DNA of 64,000 nucleotides from Aureimonas endophytica. Lineage in GTDB: Bacteria; Pseudomonadota; Alphaproteobacteria; Rhizobiales; Rhizobiaceae. The position numbers and the translations under genes are program-made. The notes under the pieces are model-generated. The model was not told the origin of the DNA. It was given only the letters and a program-made list of their open reading frames with translations, and searched no databases. Shown one piece after another: positions 38,619 to 48,119 of this stretch; positions within the stretch are counted from its first letter, which is position 1, and each line of letters opens with the position of its first letter. The stretch spans positions 1,116,001 through 1,180,000 of the forward strand of contig NZ_BMIQ01000001.1 in the NCBI RefSeq assembly GCF_014642635.1. Reading direction: 5' to 3'.

Positions 38619-39575
38619 ATGCCCGTTGCGGAGACGACCGCCGGCGAGCGCCCCCCGATCATCGCGATCGACGGCCTCGCCAAGCGCTATGCCAGCGGCC
38701 AGGACGCGCTGAAGCGCATCGACCTCACCATCCGCGAAGGCGAGATCTTCGCCCTGCTCGGGCCGAACGGCGCCGGCAAGACGACGCTGATCTCGATCAT
38801 CTGCGGCATCGTCAATCCGAGCGAGGGCCGGATCACCGTCGTCGGCCACGACATCAAGCGCGACTATCGCGCCGCGCGCGCCGCGATCGGCCTCGTGCCG
38901 CAGGAACTGACCACCGACGCCTTCGAGAGCGTCTGGGCGACGGTCTCCTTCAGCCGCGGCCTGTTCGGCAAGGCGCCGAACCCGACGCACATCGAGAAGG
39001 TGCTGCGCGACCTCTCGCTCTGGGACAAGCGCGACGCCCGGATCATCACCCTGTCGGGCGGCATGAAGCGGCGCGTCCTCATCGCCAAGGCGCTGGCGCA
39101 CGAGCCGCGCATCCTCTTCCTCGACGAGCCGACGGCGGGCGTCGACGTGCAGCTGCGCCAGGAAATGTGGGCGATGGTGCGGGAGCTGCGCCGCGCCGGC
39201 ACCACCATCATCCTGACCACCCACTATATCGAGGAGGCGGAGGAGATGGCCGACCGGATCGGCGTCATCCGCAAGGGCGAGATCATCCTCGTCGAGGAGA
39301 AGGCCGAGCTGATGCGCAAGCTCGGCAGGAAGCAGCTCATCCTGTCGCTCGCCGAGCCGCTGACCGAGATCCCGGACAGCCTCGCCGCCTACGGGCTCGA
39401 CCGCTCCTCGGACGGCGCGACGCTCACTTATACCTACGATACGCAAGGCCAGCGTACCGGCATCACGCGCCTCCTCGCCGATCTGTCGGAGGCGGGCCTG
39501 CGCTACCGCGATCTCCAGACCCGGCAAAGCTCGCTGGAGGACATCTTCGTCGGGCTTCTGAAGGAGCGCGCATGA
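38619..39575 (+). CDS. ABC exporter ATP-binding protein
   Basis: 318 residues from ATG 38619. Walker A is [11 protein letters not shown], the Q-loop LVPQELTTD, the signature [15 protein letters not shown], Walker [15 protein letters not shown] and the H-loop [15 protein letters not shown]. The C-terminal extension of about 80 residues ([24 protein letters not shown]) is typical of two-component exporters of the CcmA/NodI/DrrA class. It energises the permease encoded next, whose ATG overlaps its TGA (ATGA). The substrate could be a lipid, polysaccharide or drug; none is indicated by neighbours. Confidence 0.93.
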   Translation: MPVAETTAGERPPIIAIDGLAKRYASGQDALKRIDLTIREGEIFALLGPNGAGKTTLISIICGIVNPSEGRITVVGHDIKRDYRAARAAIGLVPQELTTDAFESVWATVSFSRGLFGKAPNPTHIEKVLRDLSLWDKRDARIITLSGGMKRRVLIAKALAHEPRILFLDEPTAGVDVQLRQEMWAMVRELRRAGTTIILTTHYIEEAEEMADRIGVIRKGEIILVEEKAELMRKLGRKQLILSLAEPLTEIPDSLAAYGLDRSSDGATLTYTYDTQGQRTGITRLLADLSEAGLRYRDLQTRQSSLEDIFVGLLKERA

Positions 39576-40333
39576 ACTGGCAGGCGATCAAGGCGGTCTA
39601 TCGCTTCGAGATGAACCGCACCTTCCGCACGCTCTTCCAGAGCATCGTGGCGCCGGTCATCTCGACCGCCCTCTATTTCGTCGTCTTCGGCTCGGCGATC
39701 GGCTCGCGCATGCAGGAGATCGACGGCATCGGCTACGGCTCCTTCATCGTGCCCGGCCTCATCATGCTGTCGCTCCTGACGCAGAGCGTCTCCAACGCCT
39801 CCTTCGGCATCTATTTTCCGCGCTTCTCCGGCACGATCTACGAGATCCTGTCGGCGCCGGTCTCCTTCGTCGAGGTGACGGCCGCCTATGTCGGGGCGGC
39901 GGCGACGAAGTCGATCGCGCTCGGCCTCATCATCCTTCTCACCGCGACGCTCTTCGTGCCGGTGCGGATCGAGCATCCCTTCGTGATGATCGCCTTCCTG
40001 GTCCTGACGGCGGTGACCTTCAGCATGCTCGGCTTCATCATCGGCATCTGGGCCGACGGCTTCGAGAAGCTGCAGATCGTGCCGCTCCTCATCGTCACGC
40101 CGCTGACCTTTCTCGGCGGCAGCTTCTATTCGATCAACATGCTGCCGCCCTTCTGGCGGACGGTGACGCTGTTCAACCCGGTCGTCTATCTCGTCAGCGG
40201 CTTCCGCTGGAGCTTCTACGGCCAGGCGGATGTCGGCGTCGGCTGGAGCCTCCTGATGACGGCGCTCTTCCTGCTCGTCTGCATCGCCGTCATCGCCTGG
40301 ATCTTCCGCACCGGCTACCGGCTGAAGTCCTGA
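39572..40333 (+). CDS. ABC-2 type exporter permease
   Basis: 253 residues with six membrane segments and the ABC-2 pattern: a cytosolic coupling start ([20 protein letters not shown]), then [16 protein letters not shown], later [17 protein letters not shown] and the motif [19 protein letters not shown] near the end. It pairs with the upstream ATPase, overlapping it by four bases, so they are translated together and form one exporter. It resembles the NodJ/YadH class. It ends 17 bp from the convergent zapA gene. Confidence 0.93.
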   Translation: MNWQAIKAVYRFEMNRTFRTLFQSIVAPVISTALYFVVFGSAIGSRMQEIDGIGYGSFIVPGLIMLSLLTQSVSNASFGIYFPRFSGTIYEILSAPVSFVEVTAAYVGAAATKSIALGLIILLTATLFVPVRIEHPFVMIAFLVLTAVTFSMLGFIIGIWADGFEKLQIVPLLIVTPLTFLGGSFYSINMLPPFWRTVTLFNPVVYLVSGFRWSFYGQADVGVGWSLLMTALFLLVCIAVIAWIFRTGYRLKS

Positions 40334-40349
40334 CTTCGGCCGGCGCCCC

Positions 40350-40712
40350 TCAGCGGCGGGCGTCGAGCCGCTGGGCGGCGCGCTCGATCGCCTCCGAGAT
40401 CGCGTCGAGATGGGCGACGAGCCGATCCTCGCCCGCCTCGGCCCGGCGCAGCGCGTCCTGGCGCGCCCGCTCGGTCTCGGCGAGCGACTGTTCGAGGGCG
40501 GCGACGCGCCGCCGCTGCTCGGCGAGCTCGTCCGTCGCCATGATCGCGGCCATCACGACCAGCCGCTGGTCGCCGATCTCGCCGAAGCTTTTGCGCAATT
40601 CGCCGACGCGGGCGTCGACATCCGCCGCGAGCCCGGCGAGGTGATCCTCCTCGCCCTCGGCGCAGGCCATGCGGAAGGTCTTGCCGTCGATGGTGACGAT
40701 GACTTGCGGCAT
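40350..40712 (-). CDS. zapA: Cell division protein ZapA
   Basis: 120 residues. The N-terminal ZapA domain reads PQVIVTIDGKTFRMACAEGEE, HLAGLAADVDARVGEL and RLVVMAAIMATDELAE, followed by a coiled coil (about 65-110). ZapA binds FtsZ and bundles protofilaments at the division ring. Its ATG shares its A with the TGA of the DUF4164 gene upstream, so both are coupled, as is usual in Rhizobiales. Confidence 0.93.
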   Translation of the reverse strand: MPQVIVTIDGKTFRMACAEGEEDHLAGLAADVDARVGELRKSFGEIGDQRLVVMAAIMATDELAEQRRRVAALEQSLAETERARQDALRRAEAGEDRLVAHLDAISEAIERAAQRLDARR

Positions 40713-40996
40713 CAGCCTTCCTTCCGCCGCTCGAGCACGCTGCGAATCGTCTCCATCGCCGAGACGAGCCGGCGGGACACCTCGCGATTGGTGTGCTCCA
40801 GGCGCTCGGCCCGGACAAGGGCCGCGTCGAGATCGCCGGCCAGCCGGCCGCGATCGGCCGTCATGCGCTGGATCTCCTCCTCGACGCCGGACACCACCAC
40901 CTCGCGCTCGGACTGTACGTCGATCGCGGCCTCGAGGCGCCGCAGCGAAGCCTCGAGCCGGGCGCTGGCCTTTTGGAGCGGTGTGTCGGACGGCAT
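40712..40996 (-). CDS. DUF4164-family coiled-coil protein
   Basis: 94 residues from ATG 40996, almost entirely one alpha-helical coiled coil (ASARLEASLRRLEAAIDVQSE, GRLAGDLDAALVRAERLEHT, RLVSAMETIRSVLERR). This matches the small DUF4164 proteins found only in alphaproteobacteria directly upstream of zapA. The co-translation with zapA hints at a division role, perhaps as a partner of ZapA, but no function is proven. It is divergent from gap with a 249-bp space. Confidence 0.85.
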   Translation of the reverse strand: MPSDTPLQKASARLEASLRRLEAAIDVQSEREVVVSGVEEEIQRMTADRGRLAGDLDAALVRAERLEHTNREVSRRLVSAMETIRSVLERRKEG

Positions 40997-41245
40997 GCGG
41001 CGAGCCTCGCGCTGAGGTCGAAGAACGGGTTCCAAGAGCCGCGAGCCTTGCGGCATTTGCCGTCCGCTTTCAACTGTGAAACGCAACCGACCGGCCGCCG
41101 GACATTCGCCCGGCACCGGATCGGCGCCGATGCGGCGGCGCTTCGGCTTTACCTGCGGCGGAAAACGACTATGAACGGGTCCGTCAGCGGCCGGCCCTTC
41201 CGCCGCGCCGTCGAAATTCCGGTCGCCCCCGAGGAGGATGCGAGA

Positions 41246-42262
<1,017 letters not shown>

Positions 42263-42266
42263 TCCC

Positions 42267-42833
42267 ATGCGCTTCCGGCCCCTCGCGCCCCGCACCCTGC
42301 GTTGGCGTCCCGTCGAGGGCGAGGGGCTGGAACATCTCGATCTCCGCCCGGTGACGGGCGGGATCATGGCGAGCGCCGCCGTGATCGGCGAGCGCGGCGG
42401 CGTGCCCTACGGGGCGCGCTATCTCATTCTCTGCGACGAGAGCTGGCGCGTGGTCGAGTTCGGCGTCAGCGGCACCGACGGGCGCGGCCTTCTGATGCGC
42501 TCGCCCGAGCCCGGCCGCTGGCTCGACAGCCAGAACCGGCCCCTGCCCGCCTTCGACGGCTGCCTCGACATCGATCTCGCCGCGACGCCCTTCACCAACA
42601 CGCTGCCGATCCGCCGTCTTGGCCTCGGCCCGGACCAGGGCACGGTCGAGCTCGCCATGGTCTATGTTCCCTTCGACAGCCTGGAGCCGCTGGTCGACCG
42701 CCAGCGCTACACCGCGCTCCGCGACGGCGAGCTCTATCGCTACGAGGCGGCCGATCGTTCGTTCACCGCCGATCTTCCGCTCGACGCGGACGGCCTCGTC
42801 CTCGACTATCCGGGCCTCTTCCGCCGGGTTTGA
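42267..42833 (+). CDS. Putative glycolipid-binding family protein (DUF1089-like)
   Basis: 188 residues. A beta-rich domain starts LRWRPVEGEGLEHLDLR and includes LCDESWRVVEFGVSG, FDGCLDIDLAATPFTNTLPIRRL and the tail ADLPLDADGLVLDYPGLFRR, the set of motifs of the putative glycolipid-binding family PF06475. The structure resembles a lipid-binding beta barrel; the cell role is unknown. It lies four bases after gap, so it is probably cotranscribed with it. Confidence 0.85.
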   Translation: MRFRPLAPRTLRWRPVEGEGLEHLDLRPVTGGIMASAAVIGERGGVPYGARYLILCDESWRVVEFGVSGTDGRGLLMRSPEPGRWLDSQNRPLPAFDGCLDIDLAATPFTNTLPIRRLGLGPDQGTVELAMVYVPFDSLEPLVDRQRYTALRDGELYRYEAADRSFTADLPLDADGLVLDYPGLFRRV

Positions 42834-42962
42834 GACGCGGGTGCGATTTTTCGTCGCCGCCTACAAACCGCCGCGTAAAGTGCCGAGACGGACGAGCGGC
42901 GGAGCGATGTGATTCCCTGTCGCGAGACGTCCCGCCTTTCCGCAGGAGACGACGAGCGCGCA

Positions 42963-44834
42963 ATGCTGGAACCCATGTATCTCGGCATTCTCGTCGGCAC
43001 GGTGCTCGTGCTGATGGCGGCCTTTTCCAGCCTGCTCGCCGCGCGCTTCGGCGCCCCGCTCCTCCTGCTCTTCCTGTCGATCGGCCTCGTCGCCGGCGAG
43101 GACGGGCTCGGCCTCCATTTCGACAATGCCGGTCTCGCCTATTTCATCGGCTCGATGGCGCTCGCCATCATCCTGTTCGATTCCGGCATCGGCACGCCGA
43201 TGGCGGCCTTCCGCCAGTCAGCCGCGCCCGCCCTGACGCTCGCGACGCTCGGCGTGCCGATCACCGCCGCCGTCTTCGGCCTCGCCGCCCATTACATTCT
43301 GCACATCCCGCCCTTGCAGGGCCTGCTCCTCGGCTCGATCGTCGGCTCCACCGACGCGGCGGCCGTGTTCTTCCTCCTGCGCATCGGCGGCATCAACGTG
43401 CGCGACCGGGTGCGCTCGACGCTGGAGGTGGAGTCCGGCTCGAACGATCCGATGGCGATCTTCCTCACCATCACCTTCGTCGAGATCCTGCGCGGCAAGG
43501 GCGGGCTCGACGCGCTCGACTGGCATGTCCTCGTCCTGTTCCTGCGCCAGATGGGTCTCGGCCTCGTCGCCGGCCTCGCCGGCGGCTGGGTGATCGGCCG
43601 GCTGCTCAACCGCCTGCGCCTCGAACGCGGGCTGGTGCCGATCTTCACCCTGACGCTGGCGATGCTGCTCTTCGCCGCGACGGGCGCCGCCGATGGCAGC
43701 GGCTTCCTCGCCACCTATGTCGCCGGTCTCGTCACCGGCAACAGCCGCATCCGCTCCGGCCCGACGCTGCGCCAATTCTCGGACGGTCTCACCTGGCTCG
43801 CGCAGATCATCATGTTCCTCGTTCTCGGCCTGCTCGCGACGCCCTCGCAATTCGGCGCGATCGCGCTGCCGGCGCTCGGGCTCGCGGCGGTGCTGATCTT
43901 CGTCGCGCGGCCGATCGCGGTCTGGTTCTGCATGCTGCCCTTCGATTTCACCTCGCGGGAAACGGCCTTCATCTCCTGGGTGGGCCTGCGCGGCTCGGTC
44001 TCGATCCTCCTCGCCATCGTGCCGCTGATCGGCGGCATCGACCAGAACCGCATCCTCTTCAACACCGCCTTCATCGTCGTCCTCGCCTCGCTGATGGCGC
44101 AGGGCTGGACGATCGGCTTCGTGGCGCGGCGGCTCGGCCTCATCGTGCCGAGGAAGATCGGGCCGGTGGAGAAGTTCGAGCTGGAACTGCCGGGCACGGC
44201 GACGCACGAACTCCTGTCCTATCGCGTCGTGCCGGGCAGCCCCGTCGCGCGCGGCGAGCGCCTGCCGCGCTGGGCCCGCCCCTCGCTGGTGATCCGCGAC
44301 GGCCAGTCGATGAGCTACCAATATGCCGGGCGCCTTCAGGCGAACGACTATGTCTATCTCTTCATCGCCTCGCGCTATCCGCGCCTTCTCGACAGGCTCT
44401 TCGCCAGTCCGGTCGAGCTCGGCCCCGACGATACCGACTTCTTCGGCGACTTCCCCGTCGATCCGAAACGACCGATGCGCTTCCTCGCCGCCGCCTATGA
44501 CGTGGCGCTGGACGAGCGGATCGCGGCGCGTCCGATCGGCGACTACATGGTGGAGCGTCTCGGCGGCCGTGCCGAATATGGCGACCGCGTGCCGGTCGGG
44601 CCGATCGAGCTGATCGTGCGCGACACGGACGAGAGCGGCGCGATCCTCGCCGCCGGCCTCGCGCTCGATCCCGATGCCAGCCGCGAGACCGAGATCACGC
44701 TGTTCCTGAACCTGCGCGGCTGGTGGCGGCGCCTCAGCCGCGACCGAAGGGCCGCATCCGAGCCGGCGCCGATGGCAGAGACGCGCCCGGCGGACCTCCC
44801 TTCGCCGCTTGTCGCGGAAAAGGAAGTCGGCTAA
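42963..44834 (+). CDS. Potassium/proton antiporter, CvrA/NhaP2 type
   Basis: 623 residues from ATG 42963, preceded by GCAGGAGACG. About twelve membrane segments form a CPA1 transporter (about 1-390), with the ion-binding stretch TLEVESGSNDPMAIFL and VGLRGSVSILLAIVP. A TrkA-C (RCK_C) domain follows at about 405-480 (ELELPGTATHELLSYRVVPGS), then a CorC-HlyC-like domain (about 530-590). The combination is that of NhaP2/CvrA, which exchanges K+ (and other cations) for H+ to keep cell volume and pH. The C-terminus is disordered. Confidence 0.92.
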   Translation: MLEPMYLGILVGTVLVLMAAFSSLLAARFGAPLLLLFLSIGLVAGEDGLGLHFDNAGLAYFIGSMALAIILFDSGIGTPMAAFRQSAAPALTLATLGVPITAAVFGLAAHYILHIPPLQGLLLGSIVGSTDAAAVFFLLRIGGINVRDRVRSTLEVESGSNDPMAIFLTITFVEILRGKGGLDALDWHVLVLFLRQMGLGLVAGLAGGWVIGRLLNRLRLERGLVPIFTLTLAMLLFAATGAADGSGFLATYVAGLVTGNSRIRSGPTLRQFSDGLTWLAQIIMFLVLGLLATPSQFGAIALPALGLAAVLIFVARPIAVWFCMLPFDFTSRETAFISWVGLRGSVSILLAIVPLIGGIDQNRILFNTAFIVVLASLMAQGWTIGFVARRLGLIVPRKIGPVEKFELELPGTATHELLSYRVVPGSPVARGERLPRWARPSLVIRDGQSMSYQYAGRLQANDYVYLFIASRYPRLLDRLFASPVELGPDDTDFFGDFPVDPKRPMRFLAAAYDVALDERIAARPIGDYMVERLGGRAEYGDRVPVGPIELIVRDTDESGAILAAGLALDPDASRETEITLFLNLRGWWRRLSRDRRAASEPAPMAETRPADLPSPLVAEKEVG

Positions 44835-44900
44835 TATTTTTCGCGACAGTCTGCCGCATGCACGCTAGGATCACCCATAGGTTGCAAAGACCGCCAACGG

Positions 44901-45062
44901 ATGGATAGCGGCATGGGGTGGGACGAAAACTGGCGCGGTGACGGTGAGACCGGACAATGGCCGCTGGCATCGAATTGGCATGCCGACGGTCCGATGCAGA
45001 AGCGAGGCCAAACCGTCCCCCTTGCCCCTGATCATTCACCTCTGGGACGTCGCGGTCGATGA
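44901..45062 (+). CDS. Possible 53-residue Trp-rich small protein
   Basis: A frame of 54 codons starting MDSGMGWDENWRGDGETGQW has four tryptophans in about 26 residues and an internal near-repeat (GWDENWRGDG, then PLASNWHADG). No good ribosome site precedes it and no family comes to mind. It may be a chance frame in the gap behind the antiporter gene. It is listed because the repeat pattern is unlike the shadow frames nearby. Confidence 0.2.
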   Translation: MDSGMGWDENWRGDGETGQWPLASNWHADGPMQKRGQTVPLAPDHSPLGRRGR

Positions 45063-45113
45063 CGAGGTCCCGGCTTGAAGGACCGAAGGTCTCTCGACAC
45101 GCATGAGGAACGA

Positions 45114-45323
45114 ATGAGCGAGACGTTGGAGCCCCCTCCCGCCCTACTTCGAATGATCGGCCGCTATCTCGTCGCCCGCGATGAATGCGACGGCGAGCCC
45201 GCGCTCGCCATCCACCGCGCCATCGACGACCTGACGGTGGAGGAGAAGCAGGAGCTTCTCCGCTTCTGCGAGGTTCTGCGCGCACAGCCGGCCACCGCAA
45301 CCGCGCTGGAAGAGCCGGCCTGA
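45114..45323 (+). CDS. Small hypothetical protein
   Basis: 69 residues from ATG 45114, with GAGGAACG just ahead. A helical, acidic protein (PPPALLRMIGRYLVARDE, LAIHRAIDDLTVEEKQELLRF) with no membrane segment or known motif. The composition resembles small stress or regulatory proteins, but I cannot assign it. It is the last core-like gene before the island with direct repeats. After its stop there are 269 bases without a gene, holding the first copy of the repeat. Confidence 0.5.
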   Translation: MSETLEPPPALLRMIGRYLVARDECDGEPALAIHRAIDDLTVEEKQELLRFCEVLRAQPATATALEEPA

Positions 45324-45420
45324 CCGACCAGGGCAGCGGAGTCATCGCCCGAACGCCGCCCCGACGCGCTTGCCGCTCGCGCGGCGAGGACGGAACGGGA
45401 TCGGCCAGCATGGAACGCGC

Positions 45421-45482
45421 CGGCTCACTCCGCCTCGTCCTCGCAGCCGACAAGATGGAGCGGCCGGGCGCGGATCTGGCGC
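45421..45482. repeat. Direct repeat, copy 1 (duplicated exonuclease 3' end)
   Basis: These 62 bp match 47095-47156 at 59 of 62 positions. Read on the minus strand they encode the last 19 or so residues and the stop of the ligase-associated exonuclease (QIRARPLHLVG, then CEDEAE instead of YEDEAE). The two copies flank the toxin-immunity segment, so this is a likely footprint of its integration. Confidence 0.85.
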
Positions 45483-45592
45483 CTTGCACGGGGCTACTTC
45501 AAACCACCGCCGGAAGGATCAGCATGTCCTGAACTTATCCCCGCCGCTTCAGCCTCGCGGAAACTCATCGACGGGTAGCGAGGCCGGAGGTC

Positions 45593-46332
45593 ATGGATAC
45601 GTGCAGCGAACATCCGAAGACGGCATTCGTGGCAGGCAAGGAAGCGGAAGGCCCCTTCCCTGCTCGCTCTGAGACTCGAGTTGGCATGCGTCAGATTTGC
45701 GGCCGAAATCCGTCTCGAACTTTTCCGGCTTCAAGCGTTGCGGCTCGGCCTCCTCGCGTTGAAGGCGAACTTCAATCCGAACGAGCCGCGCATCCCGCAA
45801 GGACAGACCGGAGTAGGCCGCTGGACGGACGGGGGGCGGCACTCGACTTTTCGCCCAAGCAGGCTCCAAGGACGGCAAAACGCGTCGCATCCGATATTAT
45901 CTTCTAGACCTTCGTCAAGAGGAACAACTTGGTGGCCATGCGATCGCAAGGCATGTCGCTAAAACTGACACATTCCTAATCAGCCGAATGCAGTCTGAAA
46001 AGGTCGATGGACTGTTTGTGTCATTGGGGATAAAAAGATCAGATAGCTTCTATAGTCTAGAAGCGGCAACCAAACTTGTGAATTCAACGCTCGCAAGAAA
46101 TGCAGAAGCAGTCGATCGCGTGGCGAGGGGTGAGGAGAAGATTGCTTTTGTGACTTCCGAATTCCCCTATAAGACTGGCCACGAGTTCTATCTAGATGTT
46201 CCAGCATTCAGCATTTTCGCACCAAAAGATCAGATTAGACATCGAGACGTCTATGGTGTTGGCGTCGCGATAGTTCATGACTCATCAATACCGAAGGGCT
46301 TCCGAATCGACACCGCCTATCCAAAGGACTGA
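45593..46332 (+). pseudogene. RNase A-like (CdiA-CT type) polymorphic toxin, apparently frameshifted twice
   Basis: Three frames join into one coherent protein. The start is ATG 45593 (MDTCSEHPKTAFVAGKEAEG). At the C4 run near 45652-45655 the frame must change to read PSLLALRLELACVRFAAEIR and a helical segment ending FNPNEPRIPQGQTGVGRWTDG. At the G6 run 45831-45836 it changes again to reach the toxin domain GGHAIARHVAKTDTFL ... SDSFYSLEAATKLVNSTLARN ... GFRIDTAYPKD. Dropping one base from each run gives exactly 246 codons. The end is the RNase A-like toxin domain known from CdiA C-termini, with the likely catalytic His in GGHAIARHV. GC is clearly below that of its flanks. It may be dead, phase-variable, or a sequencing artefact. 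Confidence 0.75.
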
Positions 46333-46340
46333 CGACTGAC

Positions 46341-46634
46341 ATGGATCGCTTCCGCTACCTGTTTCAGCAATTCTCCGCTTGTTTTCACGACGGCTGGTTC
46401 GAGCAATATGGCGAGATCGGGGGTATCGAGCGAGCCGTGGGTTTTGGAAATTTAGAAAAGCGCAAAGAGCTTCTGGATTTTCTTCTGGCGGTCAAGGCCG
46501 AAAACCCGACGCCCGAGCGATGGAACGAGATTTGGTCTAAAGGCGAGTCACCCTATTACATCACACGTGAGACGATAAATTCGTTCTTCGAACTCATTAT
46601 CGAAAAGCTCGAAGAGGCCGTGAAGACAAAATAG
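46341..46634 (+). CDS. CdiI-like immunity protein for the RNase A-like toxin
   Basis: 97 residues, starting 9 bases after the toxin stop. The sequence FQQFSACFHDGWFEQYG is close to the YFHQDW pattern of the CdiI_2-type contact-dependent inhibition immunity family, followed by a helical rest (EKRKELLDFLLAVKAENP, ETINSFFELIIEKLEEAV). Immunity proteins bind the cognate toxin in the cytoplasm and block its active site. It is intact, acidic and of low GC like the toxin, consistent with a transferred pair. Confidence 0.75.
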   Translation: MDRFRYLFQQFSACFHDGWFEQYGEIGGIERAVGFGNLEKRKELLDFLLAVKAENPTPERWNEIWSKGESPYYITRETINSFFELIIEKLEEAVKTK

Positions 46635-46698
46635 CTTCGTCAAGAGCGGAGCGGCCGGTTCTTGTCCGGCCGTCGATGAGGGTTCTTAGGAGGCAGCG

Positions 46699-47094
46699 AT
46701 GATAGACGGTCGCATGAGTCTAGACGGAACATCTGTCGAGGACCGAATCGAAGGGTCGGTCTACCGCGCGCGCGACGAATTCGAGACTCTCGACGCCATC
46801 GTTACGAACGGCATCAGATCCTGGCAATTCCAGGGTGACGATCTCATCGAATTCGTCCGGCGCTGCATCTACGCGATGGTCGATGCAGGCGCGAAGCCTT
46901 TCGACGGCGATATCGGCGGCGTCGCCCCAAACTTCTACCCGACCGACCGCTGGGGCACGACGCGCGAGGACATCGCCGACTCGCTCATCGCCGAATGGCA
47001 GCGGCAGGGCGGCGGCGAATTGCCGTTCTGGTCCTATGCCTTCGCCTTCGTCGAGGACTACTACCCGGACGGCTGGCCCGAGCCGCGACGCTGA
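46699..47094 (+). CDS. Hypothetical protein of the toxin island
   Basis: 131 residues from ATG 46699, which has TTAGGAGG six bases ahead. No signal, no membrane helix. The sequence is acidic with aromatic clusters (WQFQGDDLIEFVRRCIYAMV, LPFWSYAFAFVEDYYPDGW). I recognise no family. Size, acidity and position after an immunity gene suggest an additional immunity or accessory protein, but its GC is closer to the host than that of the toxin pair. It ends one base before the second direct repeat and 4 bases before the convergent exonuclease stop. Confidence 0.55.
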   Translation: MIDGRMSLDGTSVEDRIEGSVYRARDEFETLDAIVTNGIRSWQFQGDDLIEFVRRCIYAMVDAGAKPFDGDIGGVAPNFYPTDRWGTTREDIADSLIAEWQRQGGGELPFWSYAFAFVEDYYPDGWPEPRR

Positions 47095-47156
47095 CGGCTC
47101 ACTCCGCCTCGTCCTCGTAGCCGACGAGGTGGAGCGGCCGGGCGCGGATCTGGCGC
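47095..47156. repeat. Direct repeat, copy 2 (in place at the exonuclease 3' end)
   Basis: This copy is the actual 3' end of the exonuclease gene plus four bases beyond the stop. It differs from copy 1 at three positions. The interval between the repeats (45483-47094) is 1.6 kb and holds the toxin, immunity and one hypothetical gene. Confidence 0.85.
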
Positions 47157-48112
47157 AACTCGCACCAGCGCACCAGCGCCTCCTCGCGGCCATGCGTCAC
47201 CCAGACCTCCTGCGGGCGCAGTTCGTCGATCGTCTCGGTGAGTTCGTCCCAGTCGCAATGGTCGGAGAGGATCAGCGGCAGCTCGACGCCGCGCTGGCGC
47301 GCCCGCTGGCGCACCCGCATCCAGCCCGAGGCGAAGCAGGAGACGGGGTCGGGAAAGCGCCGCGCCCATTTGTCGGCGAAGGCCGAAGGCGGGCCGACGA
47401 CGATCGCTCCGGCGAAATCCTGCTTCGATCCGCCCTCGCGCGTCGCGGGCCGCAGCTCGCCGAGATCGATCCCCTGCTCCTGGTAATAGTCGCAGAGCTT
47501 CTTCAGCGCACCGTGAATGTAGATCGGCCGCCCGTAGCCCTCGTCGCGCAGCAGGCGGATCACCCTCTGCGCCTTGCCGAGCGCATAGGCGCCGACGAGA
47601 TGGGCCCGCTCGGGAAACTGCTCGGTGGAGCGGATCAGCCGGCGCACCTCCTCGCCGCTGTCCGGGTGGCGGAAGACCGGCAGGGCGAAGGTCGCCTCGG
47701 TGATGAAGACATCGCAATCCACTGGCTCGAAGGGACGGCAGGTCGGATCGGCGCGGCGCTTGTAGTCGCCGGAGGCGACGATGCGCGTGCCGCCCATCTC
47801 CACCGCGATCTGCGCCGAGCCGAGCACATGGCCGGCCGGGTGGAAGGAGACCGAGACCTCGCCGATCCGCACCGTTTGCCCGAGTTCCGCCTCCTGGCGT
47901 TCGGCGCAGAAATCCGCGCCGTAGCGGATCGCCATGATCTCCAGCGTCTCCTTCGTCGCCAGCACCTTGGTGCTGCCGGCCCGGGCATGGTCGGCATGGC
48001 CGTGGGTGACGAGCGCCCGCTCGACCGGGCGCACCGGATCGATGAAGAAATCGCCGGGCGGGCAGTAGAGCCCCTTCGGCGTCGGGCGGAGGAGATCCTC
48101 GAAGCGCGGCAT
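47099..48112 (-). CDS. Ligase-associated DNA exonuclease (MBL/beta-CASP fold)
   Basis: 337 residues. The metal motif THGHADHA lies at residues 36-43 (His37, His39, Asp41, His42), followed by SFHPAGHVLGSAQI, VASGDYKRRADPT and, in the beta-CASP part, LSDHCDWDELTETI and VWVTHGREEALVRW. This is the exonuclease of the four-gene ligase-associated repair set (ATP-dependent ligase, this exonuclease, a DEXH helicase and PdeM phosphoesterase). The ligase usually follows directly downstream; here that place is taken by the toxin island. The 3' end of this gene is duplicated at 45421-45482. Confidence 0.92.
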   Translation of the reverse strand: MPRFEDLLRPTPKGLYCPPGDFFIDPVRPVERALVTHGHADHARAGSTKVLATKETLEIMAIRYGADFCAERQEAELGQTVRIGEVSVSFHPAGHVLGSAQIAVEMGGTRIVASGDYKRRADPTCRPFEPVDCDVFITEATFALPVFRHPDSGEEVRRLIRSTEQFPERAHLVGAYALGKAQRVIRLLRDEGYGRPIYIHGALKKLCDYYQEQGIDLGELRPATREGGSKQDFAGAIVVGPPSAFADKWARRFPDPVSCFASGWMRVRQRARQRGVELPLILSDHCDWDELTETIDELRPQEVWVTHGREEALVRWCELRQIRARPLHLVGYEDEAE

Positions 48113-48119
48113 GCGGACC

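Noticed and set aside
44734-45489. A minus-strand frame of 251 residues over the region behind the antiporter gene
   Set aside because: Arg/Pro/Ser-rich, without homology or ribosome site, and it crosses unrelated features including the direct repeat.
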